In this document: positions 1 through 58,200 of the stretch, one piece after another
Numbering within the stretch: the first letter of the stretch is position 1
Layout: the number at the start of each line of letters is the position of its first letter
NCBI RefSeq assembly: GCF_963422355.1
Contig: NC_085106.1
Coordinates: forward strand, 2,226,392-2,290,391
Length of the DNA: 64,000 bases
Direction: 5' to 3'
Origin: Corticium candelabrum
Taxonomy: Eukaryota > Porifera > Homoscleromorpha > Homosclerophorida > Plakinidae
The notes under the pieces: model-generated
Seen by the model: the letters and a program-made list of their open reading frames with translations, nothing else
Told to the model about the DNA's origin: nothing
Database searches by the model: none
Program-made: the position numbers and the translations under genes

Positions 1-271
1 GGCACGCGGAGGGTTTACACTGTACTGCTTCTTTATTGTATTCTGTTTATTCAGTATTATCATTTTGTTTGTTCGCTTGTTCACTCATCTAGTCAAATTT
101 ATTCGCCTAATCTCATCATTCATTGACATTGCATGATAATTACACATCGATGATCACGCACAGCAATTCTAATACAATATTGTGACATTCTAAAGAAAAA
201 CGAGGAACGCAAACACACCAGCAAGCCAGTGCGTGCGCGCGTTAGCCCACAGTTGTTACCCGTATCAGAGC
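1..271 (+). other. 5' flank / presumed 5' UTR and promoter side of eIF4E3
   Basis: No coding region is supported here. The stretch is AT-rich up to about 190 and GC-richer just before the eIF4E3 ATG, as expected for a promoter or 5' UTR. No TATA box or other defined element can be claimed. Confidence 0.35.
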
Positions 272-1843
272 ATGGCAATCCCAGTCCCAGTGTCTCGTTC
301 TCTGCCATCCGACCTCACACAGTCTTCTCCCGTTCTCTCCTCGTCGCCAAACCTGTCAGGCACGGCGATCACCGAAGTCGAAGTCTTGGACAAGGACGGT
401 GTGCCGCTCAACACTCCATGGACATTCTGGCACGACAAGTTAGCACCGAGATGATTGCCTAAGACGTCTAGTCACATGTACGGTACGGTACGTTTTCGTC
501 GTGTAGGTCGGTGGTCGGAGCGTCGGCTGCAGAATACGAAGCGAATTTGAAGAAATTGTATACGGTGCATACAGTTCAGGTGGGATTTCAATTTTTCAAG
601 CAATGTTGTGTGGTTGTGCGCGTGCGTAGCCTCGGCGTCCCAGACCCGTGTAGCGCCGGTAGAGGAACAGGCGTGGGTGGGTGGGTGGGTGGGTGTGTAG
701 GAATACGCGTGGCGCGTATTTGTGTGGGTTCATCATACTCTGTGGTTGTGTAATGTGATTTGTAAATTATACAGTAGCATATTAATCTGAATCCATGCGT
801 GTGTAGAGCTTCTGGTGTGTCTATAATAACATACCTCCAGCTGATCGCCTTCCTGTAAGGACAAGCTATCACGTGATGCGAGGAGATCGGAGACCATTAT
901 GGTACATTTCAAGATACAAATTACAGAAGACATTTTATTGATATCAACATTTTATTGAAGTATGATTTATGTACATGTACAGGGAAGATAAAGAGAACGT
1001 GAACGGTGGCTACTGGAAAATGAAAATAAAGAAACACAATACTGTACGTTGATTACCAATTGGGTAAGGAGTGTGTGTATGAGGTTTTACGTCAACAGAA
1101 ACAAACATGGATAGAACTGTTGCTAGCAATGATTGGCGAACAGCTGACTGATCACATTGAGAAAGGTGATTATAAACTTATTGTAATTAATTAATTAATT
1201 AATTATTGTTCAATAATTTATTAATCACATGTTTTGTATATTATTTATTTATTTGTGTTGATAGTAATGACTGTTGCCCACTTCCTTTCATCTGTGATAT
1301 GCATGTATACACTCTGTGCTGTAATGACTGTGTGTTGTTGTGTAGGTGACGAGATATGTGGACTAAGTGTTAGCATTAGAGAGCGTGATGACATCGTACA
1401 GATTTGGAACGGTAATGCAATGGTGGCAGAAAATGCACAGGTGCAGTGAACAAACATCGTAATTTATTATTTTCTCGTTTCTATAAGTTTTAGTTTTGGC
1501 AAACTGATGCAATAAAAAATCAGAAGGAAATTGCGTTTGCATGATGTTGTATTGCATGTAATGATATGTGTATGTAGAGAGTCGTTAATTAATTTGTTTT
1601 CGTGATGTGTATGTAGGTTATGGATAAAGTGAGAGAGCTCCTTCCTGATGTAATCGAGCACGATTTTTATAAAGGTAACGCATGTTGTAATGTGTGTTGA
1701 TTATTTGGTTGTTGCTTGTTCAATTGGTGGGTTACACCGGATTTCATGTTTGATGGGTAGAACTGTGTATATGATTATATGCTTGGTGGTGCCCATAACA
1801 GATTTTGGATGTAGTACAGTAACTCAGATATGTGTGTACATAG

Positions 1844-1932
<89 letters not shown>

Positions 1933-2151
1933 TGTCTGTCTGTCTGTCAAGAATCATTTATTTCTTACAATCACACTATCATACATCACAGCAGAAACTA
2001 CTCGACTAAAGCTAAATGCTTTATAGTGTTCATAGGTAAGTGTATACATATTTTCTGAGGCAAAAGAGACAACTAAAAGTACACTAATGATAAAAGAATT
2101 GAGTGCTGAGTGACTCGGGAATCTGACACCCACCACACAACACATTCAATT

Positions 2152-2200
<49 letters not shown>

Positions 2201-2900
2201 GTCTATCTATCTGTCTGTCTATCTGTCTGTCTGTGTCTGTCTGTCTGTATGTCTGTATGTCTGTCACTTTAAAATTACCACATCTCAACATTTGGGCATC
2301 ACTGCCAAACAAAAGCATCAACAAACTGTTGAAAAGGAGACAAACCGACTTTCCTATGTTAAAGCTGTCGACATGGTCTACAAACTGTACAAATCGTACG
2401 CATCCTATTGACTATGCCAATTTGCACCATGATGTCGTAGTGGCGTCGCTCACAGCAATTAGATGCCAGTGCATGTAGGTTATGTGCTTTAGAGAGCTCT
2501 CAGCTAACAAGGAAACTTAGTATTGCAGCAATAGTACTGGCAGATAGCGCAACAGCAGGGGCAGCAACAGGCCACACAGTAGCAGCATTTAGGGTCGAGA
2601 GACAAAAATTTAGCCACATTTGCTGTATGCCTACAATGGCTTAGCATTGATATTGAAACATAAAGCAGCAGAGAGATTTCTCTTTGATGACGACTGAGTT
2701 TTGGTGTGAGTATATACCACCAACAGTTTCACACATCGAATGTATGTTTAATAAATTTAGTGTCTGTGGTTATCGCATCTATACACTTGATATACACCTC
2801 TGTTGTGTTTATGTTAGCACATCAGAGTCATCGGGCGTTTGAAGCTGATCTGGCGATTCGACAGAACAGTGACTCTGGATTGGCTAATTCGGACGCATGA
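272..2900 (+). CDS. EIF4E3: eIF4E type 3 (cap-binding translation factor), 8 exons
   Basis: Cytoplasmic mRNA 5'-cap-binding protein of the eIF4E family. Exons read by eye with GT/AG borders and matching phases: 272-438, 507-579, 807-901, 983-1043, 1099-1165, 1346-1440, 1617-1674, 2818-2900. The product has the eIF4E3 order of motifs: PWTFWHDK near the N-terminus, then [20 protein letters not shown], then FWCVYNNIP, a WED segment followed by GGYWKMK, then [21 protein letters not shown], and a short C-terminus with HRAFEADLA. The type-3 assignment rests on the AAEY..NLKK.YTV.TVQ stretch and the diverged first cap-stacking Trp context. The start at 272 is the first in-frame ATG; the longer upstream reading uses GTG. 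An AATAAA lies near 3248. About 205 residues, normal for the family. A pure sequence-family call; high confidence. Confidence 0.93.
1844..1931. repeat. (TG)n microsatellite, eIF4E3 intron 7
   Basis: Near-perfect TG dinucleotide run ending in a short CTGT tract, inside the 1.1-kb intron between exons 7 and 8. Confidence 0.97.
2151..2272. repeat. (CTGT)n / (CTAT)n tetranucleotide repeat, eIF4E3 intron 7
   Basis: Tandem CTGT units with interspersed CTAT and GTCTGTAT variants in the same intron as the TG run. Confidence 0.95.
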
Positions 2901-3272
2901 ATGCAACTTAGACTACAGTCAATCTTTGTACAGATTTGTATCTTGATTTGCACGTTGCATTTGTACAGTATTTGATAGGCTTGTGGTAGGTCGAGTATTG
3001 TTTGTGTTTGTTTCTCATGTCGATCTCGCATTTGAAAATGATAAAATGGATGGTTGTTTTACATCTGTTACGACTGTGCACGCGTTTAGATTTTTTCTGC
3101 GCACGCGCAATTGTTTTGTTTTGGAGTGACTTTGAAGAGTAGGCAGAGTACTGGGTGTACACGGAAGTTTTGAGTTTTGTTGCAGATATCGTACGTACAG
3201 TAGCCCATCCCTTCTGGCAAATACATTGTAATACAGTACTTTATCTTAATAAAAACACACTTTGTGAGTCTA

Positions 3273-3821
3273 CGGCTGTGTCTCCACTTGTTGCCCTTTA
3301 AACATGTTTAACATTAAACATGTTTAAACTCTAAACATGTTTAGTAGACAGCGTCTCCACTTGTCCATTTATTCCGGGCTAGCAAAAGAATTATCCGGGA
3401 CTTTGTTGTACCGCGCGAATTCGTTTCTTGTGCACCAGACAGTCGGAGATCGTCTTCTTGTCGTCTGAAGAACAATCACAGACACAAGTCTCTGTCTTCG
3501 CCAAAATGGCTCTCTCCTGACACTCTGCATCAGTCTAAGCACTCTCTGACATTGCCTAGTTTTGTCTTCTTCCACTAATCTCCAAAGAAAGAGAAAGAAC
3601 AGCGTGAAAGAACTAACATCCACCGTTTTGGAACGAGCGTTTATATCACGTGACTGTTAAACCTAAACCACTTTCGTTAAACTACCTCTGAAACATGTTT
3701 AGCAAAAGCTGTTTAGGTTTAGAGTTAAACAGGTTTAACGCCAGTGGAGGCGCATTATTCTTAAACATGTTTAGACTTAGACAGGTTGTAAACATGTTTA
3801 AGCCCTAGTGGAGACGCGCCC
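3273..3821. mobile_element. MITE with ~35-bp imperfect terminal inverted repeats
   Basis: The left end (3273-3312) reads TGTCTCCACTTG, then CCTTTAAACATGTTTA. The right end (about 3785-3821), reverse-complemented, gives GGGCGCGTCTCCACT, then GGGCTTAAACATGTTTA. The ends are therefore inverted copies, flanked by TA on both sides, consistent with a TA target duplication. Copies of the palindrome AAACATGTTT recur near both ends (about 3301-3345, 3690, 3760-3800). The interior holds no credible transposase. It lies about 370 bp past the eIF4E3 stop. The superfamily (Tc/mariner-like or Harbinger-like) is not resolved. Confidence 0.75.
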
Positions 3822-4440
3822 TAAGTCTCTTGTATTTTAAAGAGTTTTTGATTTGTTAGTTGAATTCAAGTAGTCTGGACAGCGCGCAGTTAGACAATAG
3901 CATGAAAATCCGAAGCTAGGCTTTGTACACGTGACAGAACGAATGGTCTCAATCTCGTGACTAGAGCTTTCTCGGATGCAAAGATTAAACATCCGGGAAT
4001 GACGAAAGCGCGGCGAGTCTAGTCGCGGGCGAGACATGTTGCAAGCAACAAATTGTTGCAAATGTTTGCTGACTGGAGGTGGAAAGGAGATGGAGGAGAT
4101 GGACAAGGCGGGTTCGTCTAATGCAGAAAGATTTTGACTTCGACCCAAATTGACTCACGTAACATGAATTTGTTTCACAATGCATGCGTAGAGATGCTGT
4201 CTGTGTAGAGAACAATACAGGTGTATTGCTCAACTGTATTTTTCACATATTCATTGGTGAGTGATCTAAATATTAGGAATTAATTAATTAATAAGTAAAG
4301 ATTTTGATTACATAAATTATAATAATAAGGGCTGTGTTATTCTACTTTAGTAGGAGTATTTTCAAGCTAAATGACTTTTCAGGTGAGAGGTTCTGGTTTT
4401 ACTTTTCGTTGTGAATTGCCTCTGTGATATTGGTATGATA
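3822..4440. other. Spacer between two MITEs; no supported gene
   Basis: Both strands carry open stretches of about 80-100 codons without recognisable domains. Around 4025-4075 there is a quasi-palindromic TTGCAAGCAACAAATTGTTGC motif that may belong to another degenerate repeat. Nothing here supports a gene. Confidence 0.4.
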
Positions 4441-4871
4441 TACACTCAAGCCTCCCTAATCTGGACGGTATGAGACCAGCTGCTGTCCGGATTCTACTGT
4501 TGAAATGCCCGGAAGATATGATAGCGAACGCGCGTTATATCCTTGGAATCCCGACTATTTTAGTTTAATGGAAGGTTTGGTGCACATCATACCATTTCTG
4601 CATACAGTATGTGCTTCCTACAGTACACACTTGTACTACGCTGTAATGTACTGTACATACACGTTTACTTGGTACTACAGTTACATACGTTACGTATACG
4701 CGTTCTCCTACCCACTAGCACGGATAGTCAACAGCTTGAGTGTATATACGGGGAGTTTCTTGCCAAAGTGCTTACCCTCGGAGTCCCAAGACCTGATATG
4801 CGCTGGGAAAAGTGTCCTGTCTAGAGAGGTGTCTGGATCTCGGAGGTCTGGACTAGGGAGGTTCGAGTGTA
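4441..4871. mobile_element. MITE with ~26-bp TIRs and TA target duplication (pogo/Tc1-mariner-like)
   Basis: The left end is TA followed by CACTCAAGCCTCCCTAATCT. The right end, reverse-complemented, is TA followed by CACTCGAACCTCCCTAGTCC. Both continue GGAC/AGAC. The element is about 430 bp with TA at each border. The 137-codon reading frame across it (4505-4918) has no known domain and runs through the right terminus, so it is not treated as a gene. The TA duplication and TIR style fit non-autonomous Tc1/mariner/pogo relatives; that family assignment is inference. Confidence 0.8.
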
Positions 4872-5077
4872 CTGACACACTAATATCACTGGTGTATCAT
4901 CAGATTGTTGTTATATGAGCAAACAATAACACTCGTTGGCATGAGTACGAGTCTCTCTAGCAGCTACTACAGCTTTCAGTCTTGTCAGCTACATGCATTT
5001 TACCTACGGGTAAGTAAGGGGTTAGATACGCATTCTACGTAAAATCATTAAAGCAAGAAACTCAATCCAGCATTTGT
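4872..5077. other. Short spacer downstream of gene A
   Basis: Lies between the second MITE and the last supported coding exon of gene A. No EGF or transmembrane exon equivalent to the ends of genes B and C is visible here, and no clear polyadenylation signal. Confidence 0.4.
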
Positions 5078-19070
<13,993 letters not shown>

Positions 19071-21386
19071 CGTTGAATTCAGTTGATCTGAAAGGCACAT
19101 ATATACATTCAGTGTCAGCAGGACGTACGTCATTCATTGACATAAAATATTTCCACACTTGTCGATTTAAAACATCTAATAAAGATTGTTTATGTGTAAT
19201 AGTTTTCCATTGTTGCGTTATGGACGACAATTCTTAACTTACAAATGCGATTTCTATCTTCTATTCTGGGAGATCATTATCATGCGTGCATGAATGTTGT
19301 ACAAGAACATTTTGTAGTTTATTTGTCATGGCTGCTGTTCTTCAAGAGAGAAGCAATCTACAATTTTCCACATGCAGTTGAAGCTAACTTGAGGAGGTTT
19401 TAGATTGCTTAGTTGGTTCTTAATAGCAACAGCGTAACTTTTTTTGCTTGGATGCTGCTGCTGCCCAAGATTGTTAGACAATCTACAACATTTGAAGGGC
19501 GATGGCGCCGCTTGACAAAATTGTGGCAACTGCGTGATCTGCTACGGCTAAAACACTCACATTCTTTGTCAATTGTCAGAAGACCGTAGACACTTAATAA
19601 TATTGGGTCATAGCTCACTCAGCCCTTATTGAGCGACGTCACTGAAGAGACCGTACACAAATGTATGTATAAAGTATTGTATAGTCTAAGGTGATAATGT
19701 CATTCACGTAGTGGGTGTAGCCAAGCTTCGGTTTCCACATGCCGAGGTGTTTGGTAGCGTGTGAACTGCTGCGTGCACGCATAGGCCCATCTTGATATTT
19801 GTTTGGGAACACATTTCTACTTGAACGACATACCTCTGAGTCTGTGCATTCTGGCATGTTGCCTACATGACTTATGCTAGAAACGATAGAATGGCAAACC
19901 GGAAATTACGACAATCCTAGCCGAAATCCACAAATAAAGAAAATACGGACTAGTTATAACATTGTACATGTTAGGTCACCTATTTGTGCTATCTCTATGT
20001 AATGTCTGGTTGAACTGTTTTGTAAACATAACCTTTCAATTTGCAGCAGAAGACAGCACGTCGACAACTAGAAAGTAGAAAACGATGGCGCATAGCTAAT
20101 ATCGATTACGTGCAACTAGATCGCCAAACACGCAATTAATAACTACTGTTGTGTTACCCTGTAATTACTGAGTGTTTTGCTCAAAATAACAGACCAAGCA
20201 TGCACTTTGCTGATCCCGAGGCCTTGCAGGGCCCAGTCGGTCCTATCTACATTGCATTACAAACTGCACTTACCTCTAGCGAGTTGGCCAACTCAATGAT
20301 CGACCGTAGACGGCGACCGCAGCGAACTTCACTGCTAGATGTTGGTAAACAAATATTAATTAGGGCGTGGCTGTGTTACATTGTGACGAAAACGTATACT
20401 GCACTTTATTCGCGCCCTAGATTGCGCATGATGTTGCCGCATTGATCAGTCTAGATTGTTATGTCGCTATAATTATTTTACATGACATGATTTCCTTGTG
20501 GAGGCGACGTCTATAGATATATGTATATACGTTGGCTTGAGTTCAGACGATTACGCGCACGCGCAGACACGCTCGAGCACACTCTGTACTTATGTGTGGA
20601 GACAGACCACGAGTATTTACGCATTTGCTATCGAATTAAATTATTTCGAACGGTATGGTAAGATATCTTTACAAGTTTATGCAAATCTCTACTAGGTTTT
20701 TTATATTATGTCGAGCATGGTGCCCATGCCCATGTGTCTTTAGCTAACAGTGTTGCTATGCATTTTCACTCTTCTTCACATTTGGCTTTGGATAAGTGTC
20801 GCAAGGTATATTTATCTCAACTAACAGGCAGAAGGATTGGACTTAAAACTTTCTAGACGTCAGAATACCATACTGACTGGTGCATGGAAAGAGCCAGAGT
20901 GACAACAATGTTTTCATATCTATACTATTCTACTGAGTTTATAAACTCACCCAAATGTCTGCAACGTGACAGGCAAACAATGAATTCATCTAGGACTTTA
21001 TAAGCGATCGTTTTTAATAGTTTAAGTTAATTCTAAAATATAATTATTGATGTTTAAATTTTTATGTTTTGTGATGGAAAGCTGCTTCTGTTGAGAGAGA
21101 CGAATGCTATTGAGACACTGCTACTAGGTTATCTCATACTTGTATCTGTATACAGTCATCGTACGTCTCTATCGAAGACAACTTGCTCTATATCGATCGA
21201 CGTTTTATACTCTAGTTGCTATATCACGTACGAACCACTTACCCACTGCCAACCACGCCCAAAAATTGCATGCTGTTTTAGTATACCGATCAAGCAACCT
21301 AGAGGAAGAAAAATTTTTCACGAACATTTACTAGATACGTGTATGTAACCCGATCCTGCAACGTGTAGCTTGCTAACCCATCCCCA
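19071..21386. other. 2.3-kb intergenic region; no supported gene
   Basis: Lies between the start of gene A and the stop of the peptidoglycan/Hedge-like gene, both on the minus strand, so it should hold the gene A promoter and the other gene's 3' UTR. Short open stretches (for example plus 20149-20445 and an open segment at about 20700-20860 rich in His and Ser) show no domain I recognise. No RNA gene or transposon end was identified. Confidence 0.45.
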
Positions 21387-32276
<10,890 letters not shown>

Positions 32277-32542
32277 AGCCGCGGTATAGAGATGAATTTT
32301 GATCAGCTCTGCTTCAAATGGAGGCTTGACAGTTGTGAGTTAGGTCACGTGGACGGTCTAGCTATGCGTGAGCTGCTTGCTAGCACGCTGCAGACAGTTT
32401 GACGCTGTAAACCGTCCTGCAGGCAAAACGCTTCCTGGATCGCTGGAAGAGTGACGCCGTGTTTTTACGCAAATTGGCACACAGTTTAGATAAACCACGC
32501 AATCCTTATTGATTTCAATTGGGGAGCTATGTTGGAGTGATA
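32277..32542. promoter_or_regulatory. Divergent (bidirectional) promoter region, 266 bp between two start codons
   Basis: The ATG of the giant minus-strand gene (32276) and that of gene B (32543) face away from each other across 266 bp, so both 5' UTRs and core promoters must lie here or overlap the genes, unless upstream non-coding exons exist. A CACGTG E-box palindrome lies at about 32346-32351. An upstream start at 32529 opens a three-codon frame (M-L-E-stop) that ends at 32540, two bases before the gene B start. Transcription starts are not known. Confidence 0.65.
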
Positions 32543-53232
<20,690 letters not shown>

Positions 53233-53594
53233 GACAAAGGTGCACGTTGATTAACAGGATTTCTGTTTGCGTTTTCGCTGCATATTGATAGTACGGGCTT
53301 ACTGGAATGGATCGCATCGCTGAGACTGCTAACTGTTAGATGTTGTCTAGTGTTTGTCGGACTTGGTACTTGCTACGTAGATGGTATAGTGAGCAAATTC
53401 ATTCTGTGTCGCATGAGAGCAAACTATTCAAGACGATGTATGACGCTGTGTCGAGATGCAATGATGGCTTTCGCACACTGTACCCGACCCTATCACACGT
53501 ATAGGCATGATTTGTGCTTTGAATGTTTCTGTATGCATGCAGTAGCAGTCTACTTGATCCAAATCGCTGTGACCGTCTAGTTGTGTTGACAGTC

Positions 53595-53800
<206 letters not shown>

Positions 53801-55215
53801 CAGTCCGTCAGCCAATTCCTTTAGAAGCGTGGGTGCGGTCACTTAATTTTTTGTATCCGGGCATGTAATATCGCGTTTGAGGTGTGATCGGTGCACTCTA
53901 ACTTTGCTACCGTGATAGTTCTGGTTATATTGCTGTGCGAGCAGGGAAGTATTGCTGTTACCACTAAGTTTATGCAGTCAAGAAGTTGAAAAATTGACGC
54001 GAACCAACGTAATTAGGTGGGTATTGCGAACGAGGTCGGATGTTAGTTTTTAGGGGCGCTGCTGTCTTAATTAATTAATTAATTAATACTAAATTTTGTA
54101 ATGTGACGTATAGTATCTTTGTCGCGATTTACTATCAGATCTACCAACTCGCTGGAATTAACTTTAAAAGTTGTAATGCAATTTTTCTCATTTACCAGAA
54201 GCCTACCAAAATCTTGGTTTTATTTAGAAAAATTTTTGCTTGTTTTATTGATAAAAAACAAAAATTTACGTACTTACAATTTGATCGCAAAGAGTAAATG
54301 TCGTCAAAAACAATTTCTCTAAATAACAGCAATGTCTTGATTCACTGAATTAGAAAATGGGATTATCCGGGATGTTTGTCACATATTTAGCAGCTATAGA
54401 GACTGGAGCTGTGCAGTGTTCATTATTTGCTCTTTTCGCTGCGTTCGTTTTCGTCACGAGGTAAGTACAAGTTTACTAGTTGCCTTTAACTTTATTAAAG
54501 ACGAACGCAAGACCAGCGCATGCTCACTAGAGCCTAGACGATTGGAGTCATTTCGTGACTTGGTGACTGCATGCGTAGATACTGTAACTCGGTCTTAATT
54601 TAGCTTAACTACACAATCATACATGTAGCATCGCTAGAAGCATTTTTAGTTTTTATTACCATATTATCTAGTCGAGAAAGTGCGCAGCAGCGCCGCTTCC
54701 AGTCTAGTTACCCGGATATATCATATCGTTACACTGTAAACTTAGAGTTTCAAGTGGGATGTTGTGCAAGACTTGGAAATGTTTACAGACGGAGACGAGC
54801 TTGTGTGTCGACTTTTCTTGTCACCCGAAAACGTTTCATGCAGATTGTTGCCCGACACCAGTTTCTACTCTGGTAATTTTAGTGTAAATTGGCATGAATT
54901 TGCTTGAAATGGATGTCTGCGTGTAGTCTTTGTGACACAGCACTTCCTCTAGTGTTCTTGAAAGAATCGCTAACAAAGTGCTAAGTTATCATCAACAGCA
55001 CATGCACCGCCTTTCTAGTGAGTGTCTCATTTACAGCGATCGTGCCCGTTTTCAAACTACAGACAACAGTCACGTCGTCGTTGTAAAATACGGCAAAGTA
55101 TGCATTGTCCCTATGCATCCTTACATGAATTCGCACAAATGAGAATCTAATGTCAATATATCGTTTTTTATAATTAGCACGTGTTCTATATTTTATGTAA
55201 ACTGTATATTTATTT

Positions 55216-58200
55216 ATTGTCGTGCTCAACCAGATCAGTCTGGTTTGTAAAGTCTATTACAAGTAACGGAAGCAAACCCTGCTTCAGAAGTACTTAGACC
55301 ATCACGGCTGTCTAGAAAAAAGACATGACTTTACGAAGGATCCGAGTAGATCCCAGAAGCACTGTTTTCTGTAAGTGCTGCAGGTTGTGATGACTTGGAA
55401 TAATGTCCAGCCACCGTGCAATACCTGCGTGCACTGTGCCCAAAGCTCCCAAGACCACCGGAACCACCAGTGTTCGACAATGCCACATGCGGCTTATCTC
55501 CACTCGCAAGTCGCTATACTTCGCCAACTTCTCAGCATGTTTCTTGCCAATGTTGCCATCAGCAGGACAGCTGATATCAATAAGAAGACAAGTGTTTGTC
55601 TTCTTATTTCTGAGACAGATGTCTGGACGATTGGCTTTGATCTTCCTGGCAGTGGGGATGGTGGTATCCTACATCATAGTAATGTCATTATTCGTTTCCA
55701 CAAGCCTATCAGGATGATGCCAGTACCAACTGCTCTCCACTGGAACCCCAAAATGACGACAAACATCCCAGTGAATGATGGAGGCCACCTGATTGTGTCG
55801 ATCAGTGTAGTCCATCGGTGCCAAAGCACTACAGTCTGTCACAATGTGGTCGACTGTTTCCAGGCCTACACTGCACCTGCGGCAAATAGGAATGACATCA
55901 CGATGTAGAATCTTGTGCTCATAATACCGAGTCCGAAGAGCTTGGTCTTGAGCAGCAACAACCAGTGCCTCAGTCGCAGCAGGAAGATTCGCTGCCTTTA
56001 GCCATCCGTAGGTCTCTTTCATGTCTACAGGCGGTTGCTCAGTGAGACGGCGATACTGCCCGTGCATAGGCTTCCCGCTCCAGGACCGCACACGAAGAGA
56101 ACTGCAACACGTACGGTAATGTCTCGCATCTGTTTCAGGCGCTTGCTCGAAGCCACCTTCAACCGAGATGGATGCATTTCTGTTTAAGCTCTGCGACTTG
56201 TCGTCCGAAGCAAGACTCCTCCGCAGCTGTGCAGTAAAGCGACAAGCCATGCGCTTGATCGAGTGTGAAGATTTTCCGGAGTCACACTTCCGTATCATCT
56301 GTATGAAAGGATCAGAACTGTCAGCAAGGTAACAGTTCAGCCTCACAATACAAGATTGATGTGCCGACTCAATCTTTTGTAACCCCCTACCCCCATCACT
56401 GCAAGGAGCGTACAGTCGGTCAACGTCTGCAGAAGGATGGTAGACACCGTCCAGTGGCGGATCTAGGCTAGAGGTTGTGGGGTTGCAACCCCCTTTTGTT
56501 GGCCTCGGAGATAAAGCACAAGGTCTTGAAGCCGCATTGTGCTCATTTTCAGTATTTAATTAAAAATAACTAAGCGGATGCTTGACGAAGTGAGACATCT
56601 GGCAGCGAGACTCCAGATTCGTGACCAGGATATTTTTGTTGCGTAGGGAATGGTTCACTCAGTACGTAACTGAAAGAATGAAGGCAACAAGGCAGGATAT
56701 ATACAACCTCTTTGACATCTGGTATCAAGACATTCTGCGACTCGCAGACAGGACTGGATCCGTTGAATCTGTCCCAAGAAAAACGAACTTACAGCGAAAC
56801 CGGAGCAATACACCTACTAGTAGTCAGAGTCCGATGGAGCACTACAAACAATCCGTTGCGATACCCCTCCTAGATTTCCTGCTTCTTCAGATGCGCGAAC
56901 GATCTAATGGTGAGCAAGATAATGTCCGAGCATTCTTGTGTCTAGTGCTTACCCTTCTGGTTCGTTCCGACGTTGACCCAATAAATTGAAAGCCGATCTT
57001 CCATTCCCGAAGTCTCTAGGAGGTAACGTGAGAAGGCGGCAGTCAGTATGGCAAAGTAAATACTAGGAAATGCAAGAAGCAAGGAAAAGAGAGCAAGAGT
57101 GCAAGAAGGCCATACCCAACAATTAGGTAACCTTCTCCTGGCTTTGGGAGCCTGTGACTCTCGGTTGTGCACGAATGTTATCGCCTGCTATTGATAGCAT
57201 GTACACTGCCTATCACAAGTGCAGAAGCAGAGAGGTCATTTTTTCTACTGAGGAGACTGAAGACTTCAGCAAGGTCTACCATGGCAGAGGATCGTCTTGT
57301 ACACCTATCAGTTATTGCCATGCATTACAAAAACCGGGTACCAGCAGACGAAGTTTGTACAAATCATCCACAGAGATTGTTCATACAGTCTTTGTTTGAA
57401 AGAGACATAGTTGCACCATAGTTTACTTAACATTTATTTAGCAGTAGTTTATGCATGATGCAGTTAGATTCTGTTAGACAGTTTTGATGATTTAGGGAGT
57501 TTACAACATGAGACATTGCAAGAGATATGTTGCCATAGTTGTTGCCATTTACTTTAGCTAAGCTGTAAGAAGCCTGGGCCATTTGCACCTCTAACGATAC
57601 AAATGCGTTGACTGAAGTAGGCGTGGTCTATCAAAATTTGCAAACCCCTCTTTTTAAAAATCCTGGATCCGCGCCTGACCGCGCATAGAGAAGAGCTTTC
57701 TGGTCCGTCGATCGAGCCGCTGCAGGTCCATGCACCCACAATGAATGACGCCAAAACCGTAAGTGAGAACCCGTAGTGCAAACCCATTGATGGCTAGAAG
57801 CTTGCTCCGATCATACAACTCAGTCCGGAGAACCACCTTCACTCTGCGGAAGTACTCACGACGGAGTCTCTCCCGCATCATGCTGTGCTGAATACCGTTA
57901 ATCTCATCTACACCCAAGTACTTGTAGACTTGACCCGGTTCCAGACAGTTGATGGTGTTCGTTTTTCCTTCCGTCACTCCAGAGTTGTGCCCCGATAGCC
58001 TGCCGTTGGCAAAGCGTTCAACAGCACATTTGTCCAGACCAAACTTCATCTGGATGTCATCAAAGAAGGTATGAACTGTGTGCAACAACCCATCCAACTG
58101 ATCAGAGTTTCTGCCATACAGCTTCAGATCATCCATGTAAAGTAGATGACTGATGAGCTGATGTTTGGCAGTCTCCCATGCCCAGTGGTAATCCGGTAGC

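Noticed and set aside
3837..4148. Minus-strand 103-codon frame
   Set aside because: No recognisable domain, no splice support, composition like the spacer.
4505..4918. 137-codon plus-strand frame
   Set aside because: It lies across the second MITE and runs past its right end; no domain.
19326..20445. Small frames at 19326-19529, 19639-19857 and 20149-20445
   Set aside because: No domain, no neighbouring exons in phase; treated as random open stretches.
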